Shown: one piece after another, positions 16,060 to 25,102 of the stretch
Layout: every line of letters begins with the position of its first letter
How positions within the stretch are numbered: position 1 is the stretch's first letter
Source: JAFGXT01 sp963677165
Lineage (GTDB): Bacteria; Verrucomicrobiota; Lentisphaeria; Victivallales; SZUA-371
DNA: 64,000 nt
Direction of reading: 5' to 3'
Assembly: GCA_963677165.2 (NCBI GenBank)
Contig: CAXXSX010000002.1
Location: 2,604,001 to 2,668,000, forward strand
Translations under genes and position numbers: made by a program
The notes under the pieces: generated by a model
What the model was told of the DNA's origin: nothing
Seen by the model: the letters and a program-made list of their open reading frames with translations, nothing else
The model's database searches: none

Positions 16060-17486
16060 ATGAATGGAAAAGTAAATCTTAATAAAGAGCAGAAATTAGC
16101 AGTTGAACTGATGTTGTCAGGTCTTAATGTTTTCCTTGGAGGTAAAGCCGGGTCAGGGAAAAGTGTTGTTATACATGAGTTTAAAAGACAGTGTAATAAA
16201 AGACTGGTCTGCTTAGCTCCAACCGGAGTTGCAGCTCAGTTGATCGGTGGCAGTACTATCCATAGTTTTATGGAGTTTCCGATAGAGGAACCAGGAGATA
16301 AAATAGTAAATAACGGGATGCCCAGGAATAAAGATTTACTGCTGGCGACAGACATCATACTGATAGATGAAATTTCGATGGTTCGAATCGATATCCTGCA
16401 GGCTATCAACGATGTTTTTCAAAGGGTCTGTTATAATGGACGTCCTTTCGGCGGCAAGCAAATTATCGTGGTGGGTGATTTTTTCCAGTTACCGCCTGTT
16501 GAAAAAAAACAAAAAAACGAGGATGATGATAATAGTCTGGAATTATATATTAAAAATAAATTCGGGGGCTGGTACGCCTTTGAGACGCCTGCATGGAGGT
16601 AGATTTCCTGTATGTTAAATTGAACCAGGTTTATCGTCAGACTGATAATGAATATCGGAATATAGTTAACGCAGTCAGGACCGGGAGGATTTTCCATAAT
16701 AGTGAGGTTTCGCTGTATCAGCTATGCCTAGGTGGTGTGTTTTCAGGACACATGATCGCAAGTAAACTCGATCTGTTAAATGAAAGATGTGTTAAACAAC
16801 CTGGAGATAACGCAATATATTTATGCTGCCGTAAAGATAGCGCAGCTTATTTGAATGGACTAGCTCTGAATCAAATACCCGGGGAAATTATAGTATCTAA
16901 AGCTCAAAAATCAGGTATCTTCCCTGAGAATGAATACCCCACTGAAGAAGAGTTAAGATTTAAAGTTGGTGCTAAAGTCATGCTCCTGGCTAATAAAAAG
17001 AACTCTTTAGGTAAGTTCGATTACGTTAACGGAAGTACTGGAACAATTGTAGGGTTCAAGCCATCCAACTATCAAGATATACCCAAGGTGATGATACACC
17101 TTGACTCTGGAAAAAGAGTTATAGTTGGACCTTCTTACTGGGATCATTATCGGTATGAGTTGACTGAGGATAAACTGGATATTACTACGCATAACGTAGG
17201 ACGTTTTTACCAGTTACCTATTACATTGGCCTACGCCAGTACGATACATAAAGCACAAGGCCAGACTATCCGTAATAATGTCCATCTTGTACTGGAGAGA
17301 GGATGTTTTACAAGTGGTCAATTATATGTTGCTCTGTCACGGATACAGTCGATGAACCAGCTGACTTTGGATAGACCTATAGAACCTTATGAGGTAATAA
17401 TAGAGCCTAAAGTTATAGAATTCTATAAAGGACTGAAACCAGTAACAGAGAATCCTGTATTCGATCCTACTATTCCATCGTTTTAA
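16060..17486 (+). pseudogene. Pif1-like DNA helicase split by a frameshift
   Basis: Part one (16060-16602) starts at an ATG with AAGGAG 11 bases upstream and holds the N-terminal SF1B motifs: GGKAGSGKS (Walker A), APTGVAA, TIHSF, LIDEISMV (Walker B), GDFFQLPPV. It ends ...FETPAWR-stop. Part two (16593-17486), in the -1 frame, continues EVDFLYVKLNQVYRQ, exactly what should follow in Pif1/RecD-like helicases, and ends with TIHKAQGQT and QLYVALSRIQS (motifs V and VI). The overlap is 10 bp. Together they would make one helicase of about 475 residues. Possible explanations are a real frameshift mutation, programmed -1 frameshifting, or a sequence error. The ATG of part two sits in the overlap but lacks a proper ribosome binding site. 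It probably serves replication of the surrounding element. Confidence 0.85.
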
Positions 17487-17566
17487 AGTTGTTGTTATAT
17501 AATAATAGTTCTTTTGTAAAATTAATTAGAATGTAAAGTAAAATAATAAAAGATCAGAAAGATAAC

Positions 17567-17588
17567 ACGGGGGTTTTTAGGCCCCCGT
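17567..17588. terminator. Strong bidirectional terminator
   Basis: ACGGGGG and CCCCCGT form a perfect 7-bp GC stem around an 8-base T-rich loop, between the convergent helicase and Gp2-like genes. Confidence 0.75.
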
Positions 17589-17629
17589 TCATCTCAGTTT
17601 AGTTTATCTGGGGTACCAGGACTATAAGG

Positions 17630-18202
17630 TTAGCTGATACGGGGAAGCTCTGAACTTCCCCATCTGCGAATGCTTTTAAGTTTGGGTTTCGTGGCAGTTT
17701 TCGCCAGATAAGACATAGTATTAATACCACTGAGGAATTCATAATCGCTGGTTCTGTTGATGATCATTCCTCCGTTGGCAATATGTATACAGCCTTTTAT
17801 TGTTTCAACTGACAACTGTAAGGCTTTCGCCCATTCATATTCAGCTTGAGCAGGATATATCCTGGATATTTTAGAACCGTCAAGCATAAATGCCAGATGA
17901 TGATGCAACCGTCCTGATTCGTTGCCTACCTCAGTACACCATACATAAGACGGATCAAGTTTATTATATCTCAGGTACTCGATATAGGCCTTAAGAAAAT
18001 CAGAGAAAGCTTTATTGTTCATAGGGAAGGTATAGCCATCAGGATATCTGAAATCCATTCTGACAAGCAGGACACGACTATGTTTATACAGAGCATAAGC
18101 CAGTAGTCTCTTTATACGATCAAGTATCGGGGAAATATAAGTTTCAGGAACTTGGTAATTAGGAATTAGATTAAGGGTTGAATTGGTCTCTGGATAAATC
18201 AT
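17630..18202 (-). CDS. Inovirus Gp2 / YagK-YfjJ-like replication protein
   Basis: 190 residues from the ATG at 18202, chosen because AAAGGA lies about 9 bases upstream; an ATG at 18250 is further from any ribosome binding site. The centre reads VWCTEVGNESGRLHHHLAFMLDG, with the H-x-H pair of an HUH-type nuclease fold, preceded by LLVRMDFRYPDGY (motif-1-like strand). The C-terminal part (MIINRTSDYEFLSGINTMSYLAKT) matches the Y-x-x-K region where the catalytic tyrosine sits in rolling-circle initiators of the DUF3296/Gp2 family. Known members occur in inoviruses and phage satellites. It would nick the origin to start rolling-circle replication (inference). Confidence 0.75.
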   Translation of the reverse strand: MIYPETNSTLNLIPNYQVPETYISPILDRIKRLLAYALYKHSRVLLVRMDFRYPDGYTFPMNNKAFSDFLKAYIEYLRYNKLDPSYVWCTEVGNESGRLHHHLAFMLDGSKISRIYPAQAEYEWAKALQLSVETIKGCIHIANGGMIINRTSDYEFLSGINTMSYLAKTATKPKLKSIRRWGSSELPRIS

Positions 18203-18867
18203 TTTTACAGATCCTTTTTCTTTTGTTGTTGATTTCCAACGGGTTGTCATTACGACATAAGATGAAGGATGTGTGTATAAAAATACTCAGAGTAGTGAGT
18301 TAGATAATTTTATATGGGTACGCATGGGAAGTGTTGGTTGGGTTGGATGTGTTGTGATTACATTATATCCATTTATTGATATCTCTTTATTCTTTAGTCC
18401 TTTATTATTCTTCTTTTCTTTTATTTATTTATTTCTCTCTATTTTCTCTTTATATTATTTTCTTTATTAATATTACTAATATACAGAGACGTGCTGAGCG
18501 AGGATTACCCTCAAATAACTTTCCGGACTTATTTTCCCATCAATATAAAAAAATGGCAATGACGATATTGTGAAGGCAGCCACAAAATATTTCCAATAAT
18601 ACTACCGTGTTTCTGAAAGCTTTTTCAAACGAAAACAATATCCCCGAAATGCTCCCGCTCTCAGCCCCTTCTTTTTGTCCCTAGAAGCTTAAAAACAGTC
18701 GGTTCAATACAGGAGGGTTCAAACGCTATTTACAAAGCTTTTACAGCCAAATTTTACACTGGTTCAAAATTTACGTCATACAATCAAAATGCGTAAAAAA
18801 TTAACGCCTATCTCCATTGTATACAGAAATATACAAAATAAAACAACACCCACAATGGAGCCCTGTC
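18203..18867. other. Intergenic region between divergent element genes
   Basis: No supported gene. About 18370-18475 is extremely T-rich on the plus strand (TTTATT/TTCTT runs), giving a spurious hydrophobic open frame. Three GGTTCAA motifs occur between 18700 and 18770. The stretch could include an origin or promoter region of the element. Confidence 0.45.
18817..18836. promoter_or_regulatory. Palindromic operator candidate upstream of the HTH gene
   Basis: TTGTATA, six bases, TATACAA: a perfect 7-bp inverted repeat ending 31 bases before the ATG at 18868. The place fits autoregulation by the HTH protein; this is inference. Confidence 0.45.
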
Positions 18868-19176
18868 ATGCAAGTAAAAAATAAAATCAGTTCCGAAATT
18901 ATATCAGCAGTCGTCGCAATGCTTTCACCATATGTTCCAGATATTAGTCCAACCAGCTTAATCACAGCCCTTCAGGAATTCGATAGCAATTCTAAGGCAG
19001 AAGACAATTCAAAGATAAAACCGCCGTATACTATTGCGGAAACGTGTAGAATTCTCGCTATTTCCAGACCAACCCTATATCGTTTGTTTGAAGATGGAAC
19101 ATTGACGAAAGTAAAAGTCCGTAATTCAACTAGGATTCCTGCCGCAGAAGTTCACAAACTGGCCACAGGGGCATAG
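18868..19176 (+). CDS. Excisionase/MerR-like helix-turn-helix protein
   Basis: 102 residues from the ATG at 18868, with GGAG 7 bases upstream (an upstream TTG at 18817 lies inside a palindrome and is less likely). The C-terminal ~55 residues read YTIAETCRILAISRPTLYRLFEDGTLTKVKVRNSTRIPAAEVHKL, the HTH_17/excisionase pattern of a winged helix followed by a basic wing. The N-terminal half is helical and unassigned. Such proteins regulate replication or excision of mobile elements. It is convergent with the RepA-like gene. Confidence 0.75.
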   Translation: MQVKNKISSEIISAVVAMLSPYVPDISPTSLITALQEFDSNSKAEDNSKIKPPYTIAETCRILAISRPTLYRLFEDGTLTKVKVRNSTRIPAAEVHKLATGA

Positions 19177-19275
19177 TCAAATGCAGAATTATCAGAGAAA
19201 AATTATCAAAGAAGCAAAAAGGCCATCCGGATTATTCCAGATGGCCCGTTGATATTAGCCGCTTATGTTGCTAAA

Positions 19276-21612
19276 TTATTTCGATTTTTTGAGTTCCCTG
19301 TATTCATTCAGCTTCTCCCCATATCGAGTACTTTTGAGATCTATCATTTTACATGCTTCGGTCACCTTATAACCTTCGTGTTTATAGGCTTCAGCAATTT
19401 GCCCGAATTCAAGTAATTGGGCGGTATCGCAATCTTCAATATCACACACCTTCCATTTTTGATCAAAATAAATTTTGAAAGGTTGATTATCGATTGCAAT
19501 TCCAGAATCCCTGCTATATCTCAAATGAATCCAACGCGGATCTTTCAGCGTACCGGTTTTATCATCTTCTGGATCCTGAGAAATGACAATTTCACTGACA
19601 ATTGGTTTGATTTTATCTTTAAAACCTTGGCTTTCGCCTTTGTAGTCTGAGTGATGGACGAGAAGAATGGCAATACCTTGAGCTGTTATTCGTTTAAAAA
19701 GTGGATCAATCTTGTTCCAGGTTGAAACAACTTCCTGGCCTATAAATTGGGAATAAGTATCTATAACCACCAAATCCACGGGTTGACCTTTAACCCCTTT
19801 GCTTTTTGTCTGGGTAATAAGGTCAAGTATTTTTTGATGGTTAGCAGGATCGGAATAGTCTGTTGTATCATTTTTCAAGTCCTCTATAATCAGATTAATA
19901 ATGCATTCTTGATTTTTTCCTTCCGTTGAAAAAAGATGAGGTATCGTGTATTCTTTTTTACGCTTTTCAATACGGCCTGCACCATTTTCAAAATCAAGAT
20001 ATAGAACCTTATTGTATTGGTAATCGCCATTTGGGGGACAACACCACCATTTTTCATCAAACAAACGTTTTCTGGCAACTACGGCGCCAACAAGCGAGTA
20101 CACAAATGAGCTTTTGCCTTTGCCTTTTGGGGCATGTAGCATATGAATTTCCCCGCGAACGAGAGCCGGACGAAGCAAATAATCAATTGCTTTGAGTGAA
20201 GCGTTGTTTGACTGAGAAGTATTTTCTTCTTCACTTTCTTCAACCTCTGATTCCCAAAATCTCCTAGGAATAGTATTTAATGAAGTATCTGCTTGGCGAC
20301 ACATTTCCTGGAATTCATCATAATTCATAATAATTACACTTTCAGGAAGGACTTCAGAATTATTATTGCATCGATATAGCAGAACATCTTTCATATTGGA
20401 GAAATGTGTATGCCGAAGGTTTTCGTCATCAAAAGCAACTTCGACCTGGATGAACTGCAGATCGATTTTATGCTTACCCATGAGATAATTAGCAAATTTA
20501 TCCGCTTTCAGGTATGCTTCTGCAAGATTCATATTTGAGTGATTGGTAACCAGCAGGTATATTTCAGCATTAGTATTCTTTAGTGGTTCCCAGTCTACTT
20601 GATCAATATCATGTGACAGCCAGCTAGTCCAAACAACATTTGAAGGACTATGCTCCTGATTCAGGTCGGCAATGTCAATAGAATCGCAGAGAACAATGAA
20701 TTCTGGTTTGTTTTTATGTATCAGGTCAAGATTGTACAATATTTGTTTTTTGGGATGAGGAACACAATACGTTAAAGAGCCACAACCTTTTTTGTGCCAT
20801 GAGGATACTGGAATAAACAGCTTTTTTCGAGTTTGAGTTTCAATGCACTTAATCACTTTTTGCTCTATTCCACCAGATTCATTTTTAAACGAATAGACAG
20901 TTTTATACCATTCATCGAAATATTTTTCGTACTCAGTAAATAATTGAACTGTATGATTATGGTTGGTTATCAAAGAAGCCAAATTCGAGTCCAGTTCTTG
21001 AATTCCAATATATTTAACGTCTGAATCCGAGGATACCCAGCGAAATTCAGGAGAAAACGCTATATGGGTTGAAGGTAGCTTGAATGGTGAGTATGGCCTG
21101 GAATCGTTGTTAAAACAATTGAAGGCCTGTTCAATTCCTCCTGGGAAACAATATGGCTGTAATAAATCCCAGAGAGAATAATCATCGAAAACTCTTCGGC
21201 CATATTTTACAACTTTGTCGTGGCAGGATTTGCAGCCCGGGAATGAAATAATTTTGCCTTCTGAATTATTTACTCCAATGTCATTAATATCTAAATTAAA
21301 TCCATCGATTTTTCCATTGTTCAACGCTAAAAGGAAAAAGTTAAATGCGATAGAACAATCCATTTTTCTGTAACTTTTGTCAAGAAAACTGTCGTTGATA
21401 GTAATAGGTTGTGGTAACTTAAATCTCCAATTCCCATTTGACCATTTATGTTGATATATATCAGGAATTAATTTTGTATCAATATTTGAAGATTCTAACA
21501 ACATTGAAACTTTTTCGTTTAAGATAAGGTCTTCTTCAAGTTTAATGTTACGCTGAAAATTATCAACTGGTTTAAAATCGGAAATGATATTGTTAATATT
21601 TGTGGGTTTCAT
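19276..21612 (-). CDS. RepA/KaiC-like replicative ATPase
   Basis: 778 residues. The C-terminal third is a RecA-fold helicase/ATPase: APKGKGKSSF (Walker A, about residue 494), VLYLDFENGAGRIEKR, LVVIDTYSQF (Walker B) and ILLVHHSDYKGESQG, as in RSF1010 RepA-like and AAA_25 proteins. The extreme C-terminus (GYKVTEACKMIDLKSTRYGEKL) is a small HTH-like unit. The N-terminal ~480 residues contain a Cys pair (GCKSCHDK) and a strand (EFIVLCDSIDIADL) that may be a degenerate TOPRIM motif; that would make it a primase-helicase, but the evidence is thin. It probably drives replication of this element, with the iteron-like array upstream of its promoter. Confidence 0.75.
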   Translation of the reverse strand: MKPTNINNIISDFKPVDNFQRNIKLEEDLILNEKVSMLLESSNIDTKLIPDIYQHKWSNGNWRFKLPQPITINDSFLDKSYRKMDCSIAFNFFLLALNNGKIDGFNLDINDIGVNNSEGKIISFPGCKSCHDKVVKYGRRVFDDYSLWDLLQPYCFPGGIEQAFNCFNNDSRPYSPFKLPSTHIAFSPEFRWVSSDSDVKYIGIQELDSNLASLITNHNHTVQLFTEYEKYFDEWYKTVYSFKNESGGIEQKVIKCIETQTRKKLFIPVSSWHKKGCGSLTYCVPHPKKQILYNLDLIHKNKPEFIVLCDSIDIADLNQEHSPSNVVWTSWLSHDIDQVDWEPLKNTNAEIYLLVTNHSNMNLAEAYLKADKFANYLMGKHKIDLQFIQVEVAFDDENLRHTHFSNMKDVLLYRCNNNSEVLPESVIIMNYDEFQEMCRQADTSLNTIPRRFWESEVEESEEENTSQSNNASLKAIDYLLRPALVRGEIHMLHAPKGKGKSSFVYSLVGAVVARKRLFDEKWWCCPPNGDYQYNKVLYLDFENGAGRIEKRKKEYTIPHLFSTEGKNQECIINLIIEDLKNDTTDYSDPANHQKILDLITQTKSKGVKGQPVDLVVIDTYSQFIGQEVVSTWNKIDPLFKRITAQGIAILLVHHSDYKGESQGFKDKIKPIVSEIVISQDPEDDKTGTLKDPRWIHLRYSRDSGIAIDNQPFKIYFDQKWKVCDIEDCDTAQLLEFGQIAEAYKHEGYKVTEACKMIDLKSTRYGEKLNEYRELKKSK

Positions 21613-21647
21613 AATAGAAACTCCTCTTTTAAAATTATTATTTGTAA

Positions 21648-21679
21648 TTTTCGTTTTAAAATATTTAAATAAACGAAAA
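21648..21679. promoter_or_regulatory. Inverted repeat in the rep-gene leader
   Basis: TTTTCGTTT (21648-21656) is the exact reverse complement of 21671-21679, with a 14-base spacer, about 36 bp upstream of the rep ATG. It is a plausible operator or transcription-control hairpin for the gene ending at 19276. Confidence 0.45.
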
Positions 21680-22145
21680 ACTTGTCGGTCATTTTATGTG
21701 ACCTCTAACAGTAGATAGAGTTTTTCTCATGTACCTCCTAAATTTAAATTGCCCAAATACGCTTATGCGATAAAATCATTTTCTCTGTCATATTCCATAA
21801 AAAGCACAGCCCTGATGGAGTGATATCAAAGAAACCAATACTGTAAAACAGAAGTGTTTTTTCTGTTTTATTAAAGTCTGCTATATCATCTGAACCTCCT
21901 TCTTTTTTACTGATCTTTTTAACACTGGCTCGTATTTTGCCATGTGTTATTTATACATCAGTTTGAATTTTTATGCGAAGTGTGAAAATGATCGAAAATC
22001 ACACATTTTACACATAAGGAAACAGAAGGTTTGGAAGAAGGAGAGAAATGTGGTAGAGACATCATAGGACCATGCACACCATCGCACAGACCCACTATAT
22101 ATAGAAACGGATTTTCATAAACCGGACATTAATTTTTGAGCTCAA

Positions 22146-22288
22146 AGTCCGGTTTTTTACAGTCCGCTTCATACTGCAAATAGTCCGGATTTACATCGTT
22201 AAAGTACGGTTTTTGGCGTGTGAATTCCGGAATTAGAAGGCATTAGTCCGGGATTGAAAAAGCCCAGAATAGCGGACATCCTTGTCCG
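22146..22288. repeat. Iteron-like array with exact 21-bp period and flanking palindrome
   Basis: Heptamers AGTCCGC (22161), AGTCCGG (22182), AGTACGG (22203), ATTCCGG (22224) and AGTCCGG (22245) begin at intervals of exactly 21 bp. One more AGTCCGG is at 22146 (15 bp before), and an inverted copy CCGGAC is at 22122. The array is followed by the palindrome CGGACA-TCCT-TGTCCG (22273-22288). Two helical turns per unit is the usual spacing of initiator-binding iterons at plasmid origins. The place, upstream of the RepA-like gene, fits an origin. Confidence 0.7.
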
Positions 22289-22354
22289 ATCATGGAGTTT
22301 TGAACTTAGATTTAGGCAAGTAGAAAATTTGATAGGATTGTGAAAAAAATACTG

Positions 22355-23476
22355 TTAAAGCATCTTGATGTTTTCAAATGCCATAACGATTAGAAAATCA
22401 CCTTGACTCAGACCGGCGAATTCCGTCGGTCTGGGGTTCAACATAATTTTTCCATTGTGCCTTATGCCGAGCAATAGAGCTGGCGGCTCATTTGCCTGAT
22501 GGCGTTTCCTATTGATACTATGAGAGAGGGATACAAAATCAAGACCGATGTATTCGCTGGAGTAACGTTCCGGTGGAACAAAATAAATTTCGTTGGTATC
22601 ATTGGAATATGACAATAGCCTCTGGTAAATCTCCGACATATTTTTAAACAGTGCGCTCTGGGCAATAATTCCGGAACTGTAACTCATGCTGCATACTACT
22701 TCATCGGCTCCGGCATCCTGCAGGTGGCGTTTACGATTGATATTGATCAGTTCCGCCACGACATGCATGTCCTGATCATGTTTGGCTTCGAGGTGCTTTA
22801 CCGCCAGGGCGATCAGTACGCTTTTATCATCGGGATTTTCGGTTTGCTCGTCGGCAAGGATAATGATGCTCTTGGCTCCGCGTACGTTTACGCTTGATAA
22901 CACATTGTGCTGGGTCGGATCATTCTGGATAAACATAAAATGTTCCTGATCATTTTCGTTCAATTCAATCTCATTAATAGGAGAAGCTGAAACCACAACG
23001 ACATCAAGATCGCCGTTGACATGAGAGTCGAACAGTTGACGAATAATTTCTTCCGCCCGTTGATTCCAGTTGCATATGACAATATGATCCTTGAACTCTT
23101 TCATTTTGCTCCTCTGTTTTAATGAGTACGTTACAAAAATTGATGATATTTTCCCGATTACAACCCCGGCGATAACAACGCTGAATATGAACCAGAGCAG
23201 TTGCAGCTCACGGGCAACTGGACTATGCGGTGGGTCGGGATATTCTCCGAGCATGGCTACAATGGTGTTTTCGATAACATCGGTAATGGTGATACTGGGT
23301 GTGACCTGTTTTTCCTGGGTGTAGGCCACATATACTCCGATAGTAACGGCCAATAAAATTAGCAGAATTACTAACTGAATCCTGAGTTTATATATTTTCT
23401 TCCTGGCTTTCTTGATCATCCCCGAGAACTTCCCATTCAAATACTGAAAAACATACAAGTCCTCAAAATACTTCAT
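22355..23476 (-). CDS. TrkA-N/RCK-domain ion-channel-like protein
   Basis: 373 residues. One membrane helix (LRIQLVILLILLAVTIGVYVAY), a pore-helix-like segment (IENTIVAMLGEYPDPPHS), a second helix (LLWFIFSVVIAGVVIGKISSIFV), then a TrkA-N Rossmann domain (FKDHIVICNWNQRAEEIIRQL) and a C-terminal RCK-like half (about residues 290-373). The layout is that of a two-TM potassium channel with a ligand-gated ring. The normal TVGYG filter is absent and replaced by MLGEYP, as in the divergent CASTOR/POLLUX-like relatives, so the transported ion is uncertain. No operon partner: the replicon lies on one side and a tRNA on the other. Confidence 0.8.
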   Translation of the reverse strand: MKYFEDLYVFQYLNGKFSGMIKKARKKIYKLRIQLVILLILLAVTIGVYVAYTQEKQVTPSITITDVIENTIVAMLGEYPDPPHSPVARELQLLWFIFSVVIAGVVIGKISSIFVTYSLKQRSKMKEFKDHIVICNWNQRAEEIIRQLFDSHVNGDLDVVVVSASPINEIELNENDQEHFMFIQNDPTQHNVLSSVNVRGAKSIIILADEQTENPDDKSVLIALAVKHLEAKHDQDMHVVAELININRKRHLQDAGADEVVCSMSYSSGIIAQSALFKNMSEIYQRLLSYSNDTNEIYFVPPERYSSEYIGLDFVSLSHSINRKRHQANEPPALLLGIRHNGKIMLNPRPTEFAGLSQGDFLIVMAFENIKML

Positions 23477-23764
23477 TCAGCATCAGCTTTCAACAAAGAA
23501 CACAAATATTTGTTTTTTTATTTGTTGATGATTCAATGGTTGATCTTGTTATTGTGATTATGAACTATGGAGGATGTTTTGAATAAGACTCTGTTTGAAC
23601 TTAAATTTCAATAATTGGCAGCAAAGTACTTGATCTTGTTATGATCTTGTTATTCTTGCTGTCTAGTAGTAAAAATGAGTAAAATGCTGTAAAGGAACTT
23701 AAAAATGTGGAATGATATTTTCTGGTGTAATGTGTTGAATATTAGTAAATTGAGGATAATAAAA

Positions 23765-23840
23765 TGGTACCCGGGAGAGGAATTGAACCTCCGACCAATA
23801 GTTTAGGAAACTACTGCTCTATCCACTGAGCTACCCGGGC
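23765..23840 (-). tRNA. tRNA-Arg (CCT anticodon)
   Basis: On the minus strand, acceptor GCCCGGG pairs with CCCGGGT (one G-U), followed by discriminator A and encoded CCA. The D arm is TAGCTCAGTGG, the anticodon loop TTCCTAA (CCT), and the T arm GGAGGTTCAATTCCTCT has the standard GGTTCAA. It reads AGG codons. All stems are intact. Confidence 0.97.
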
Positions 23841-23880
23841 ACGATTAGAGTATGTAATATTACGCCTTTTGTCGGTTTTT

Positions 23881-23929
23881 CAACCCGATGGATGATATTT
23901 CATTATATCATTTATATTCCATCGGGTTG
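23881..23929. terminator. Long hairpin after the glycosyltransferase pair
   Basis: CAACCCGATGGA (23881-23892) is the exact reverse complement of 23918-23929, with an inner TGATAT/ATATCA stem. There is no clear U-tract on the minus strand, so it may be a protective 3' structure rather than a classical terminator. Confidence 0.5.
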
Positions 23930-23953
23930 TGGTTGGCTTGGAGAATTATGGAA

Positions 23954-25078
23954 TCAGGATTGGAGTCCTTTGAAATAGTTTAGAAATGCGTCAAACTGAT
24001 TCTTTTTATCCATTTTATCCTGCATGAGTTTTCGTGCCTTTTCGCCCATTTCTCGACAAATTTCCGGACTTTCCCAGACTTTCTCTATGGCATCGGAAAA
24101 TTCCTCAATGTTGCCGGGGGAAGTTAGAAAGCCGGTTTCGTTATTGAATACGACTTCGGGAATACCGGTCATATCCGTGGAAATTACCGGAACCTTCATT
24201 GACATGGCTTCCAGTAATACATTCGGCAAACCTTCTTTGTATAAACTCGGGAACGCCAGGATATCAATGCGGTCAAACACATAATTGGGTTCATTCGTGA
24301 ACGGGAAGAAAGAAACGTGATCCTCTAGACCATAGGCTTTGGTTACTGCTTTAAGCATTGGTTCGTCAGGACCTTCACCGACAAACATTACATGGATATT
24401 CGGTAGTTTCCCGCCATCCAGCAGTCGTTTGATCGACTGAAGAAGAATAACCTGTCCTTTGCGGGGTTCCATCGCACCGATTGATCCCAGTACCGGTCCG
24501 GCATTGGGGTTGAGGGGATAGCGTCGCAAGGCTTCCGCTTTGGTTTCTTCTGTGGAAGTAAAGCGGTCAACTTCGGTTCCCTGATAAATCAACGTGGTTT
24601 TTTCTTCCGGAATCTTATATTCGTCGATCAGGTATTTTCTGGTGAAATTCGTAATGCAGATAACACGGGCGTCAACTTCCGGATCGGGCTGGTAATATTC
24701 GCGTTTGTACCATGGTACAATGGAACCGGTTTTGGGGATAAGAATGGTTTTCAGTTTGCCTTCCTTAATACAGCTTCCGGCGTAGACGGCGCAATGAAAA
24801 CCGTCGCGCGGTGGATGTACGGTCGTGACCGCAACATCGCAGGGCGCAAGGCCCTCAATCCAGGTTTGTTTGTATTTTTCCGGGTTAGCCGGAATATCTT
24901 CAAAGTCATAGGTGCATACCCGGGCGCCAGCTTCCTTTGCAGTTTCAGCAACATAGGTGCCTTTCGGAGCGATAACAGTAACTTCTTCACCTTTTTTAAT
25001 GAATTTAGTGACCGCTTCGGTTACCCAGATCTGGGTGCCGCCGCGAAGCGGAGTGTCTTCAATAAATCCGATATGCAT
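23954..25078 (-). CDS. Glycosyltransferase family 4 (GT-B) protein
   Basis: 374 residues; AAGGA precedes the ATG. The N-terminal Rossmann half starts MHIGFIEDTPLRGGTQIWVTEA with the donor-loop GGTQ pattern of GT4 enzymes. The C-terminal half has GSIGAMEPRKGQ, HVMFVGEGPDEPML, and the conserved FPSLYKEGLPNVLLEAMSMKVPVIST motif (E-x7-E). This places it among retaining nucleotide-sugar transferases acting at the cytoplasmic face. The acceptor is unknown. It follows the other glycosyltransferase by 24 bp, so both probably work in one glycan pathway. Confidence 0.92.
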   Translation of the reverse strand: MHIGFIEDTPLRGGTQIWVTEAVTKFIKKGEEVTVIAPKGTYVAETAKEAGARVCTYDFEDIPANPEKYKQTWIEGLAPCDVAVTTVHPPRDGFHCAVYAGSCIKEGKLKTILIPKTGSIVPWYKREYYQPDPEVDARVICITNFTRKYLIDEYKIPEEKTTLIYQGTEVDRFTSTEETKAEALRRYPLNPNAGPVLGSIGAMEPRKGQVILLQSIKRLLDGGKLPNIHVMFVGEGPDEPMLKAVTKAYGLEDHVSFFPFTNEPNYVFDRIDILAFPSLYKEGLPNVLLEAMSMKVPVISTDMTGIPEVVFNNETGFLTSPGNIEEFSDAIEKVWESPEICREMGEKARKLMQDKMDKKNQFDAFLNYFKGLQS

Positions 25079-25102
25079 GATGTTATTCCTTATGATAAGG
25101 GT

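Larger units (their letters stand above)
16060..22310. mobile_element. Probable integrated or degenerate replicon
   Basis: This block has only replication-type genes: Pif1-like helicase (frameshifted), HUH Gp2-like initiator, excisionase-like HTH, RepA/KaiC-like ATPase, plus an iteron-like array. No integrase, relaxase or structural gene is visible, so the element is either incomplete or mobilised in trans. The boundaries are set by the outermost replication features, not by attachment sites, which I could not identify. Confidence 0.5.
21613..22354. other. Intergenic control region of the element
   Basis: No gene is supported. The stretch holds the rep-leader inverted repeat, a small hairpin with arms AAAACAGA/TCTGTTTT at 21845-21869, and the 21-bp-period array at 22146-22288. 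Confidence 0.6.

Noticed and set aside
18273..18573. Hydrophobic membrane protein gene
   Set aside because: The frame lies in a T-rich low-complexity tract that reads as Phe/Leu/Ser/Tyr in any frame; no start signal.
23527..23655. CRISPR-like short repeats (GATCTTGTTAT)
   Set aside because: Three 11-base copies with irregular spacing and no spacer-repeat pattern or cas gene; treated as simple AT-rich repetition.
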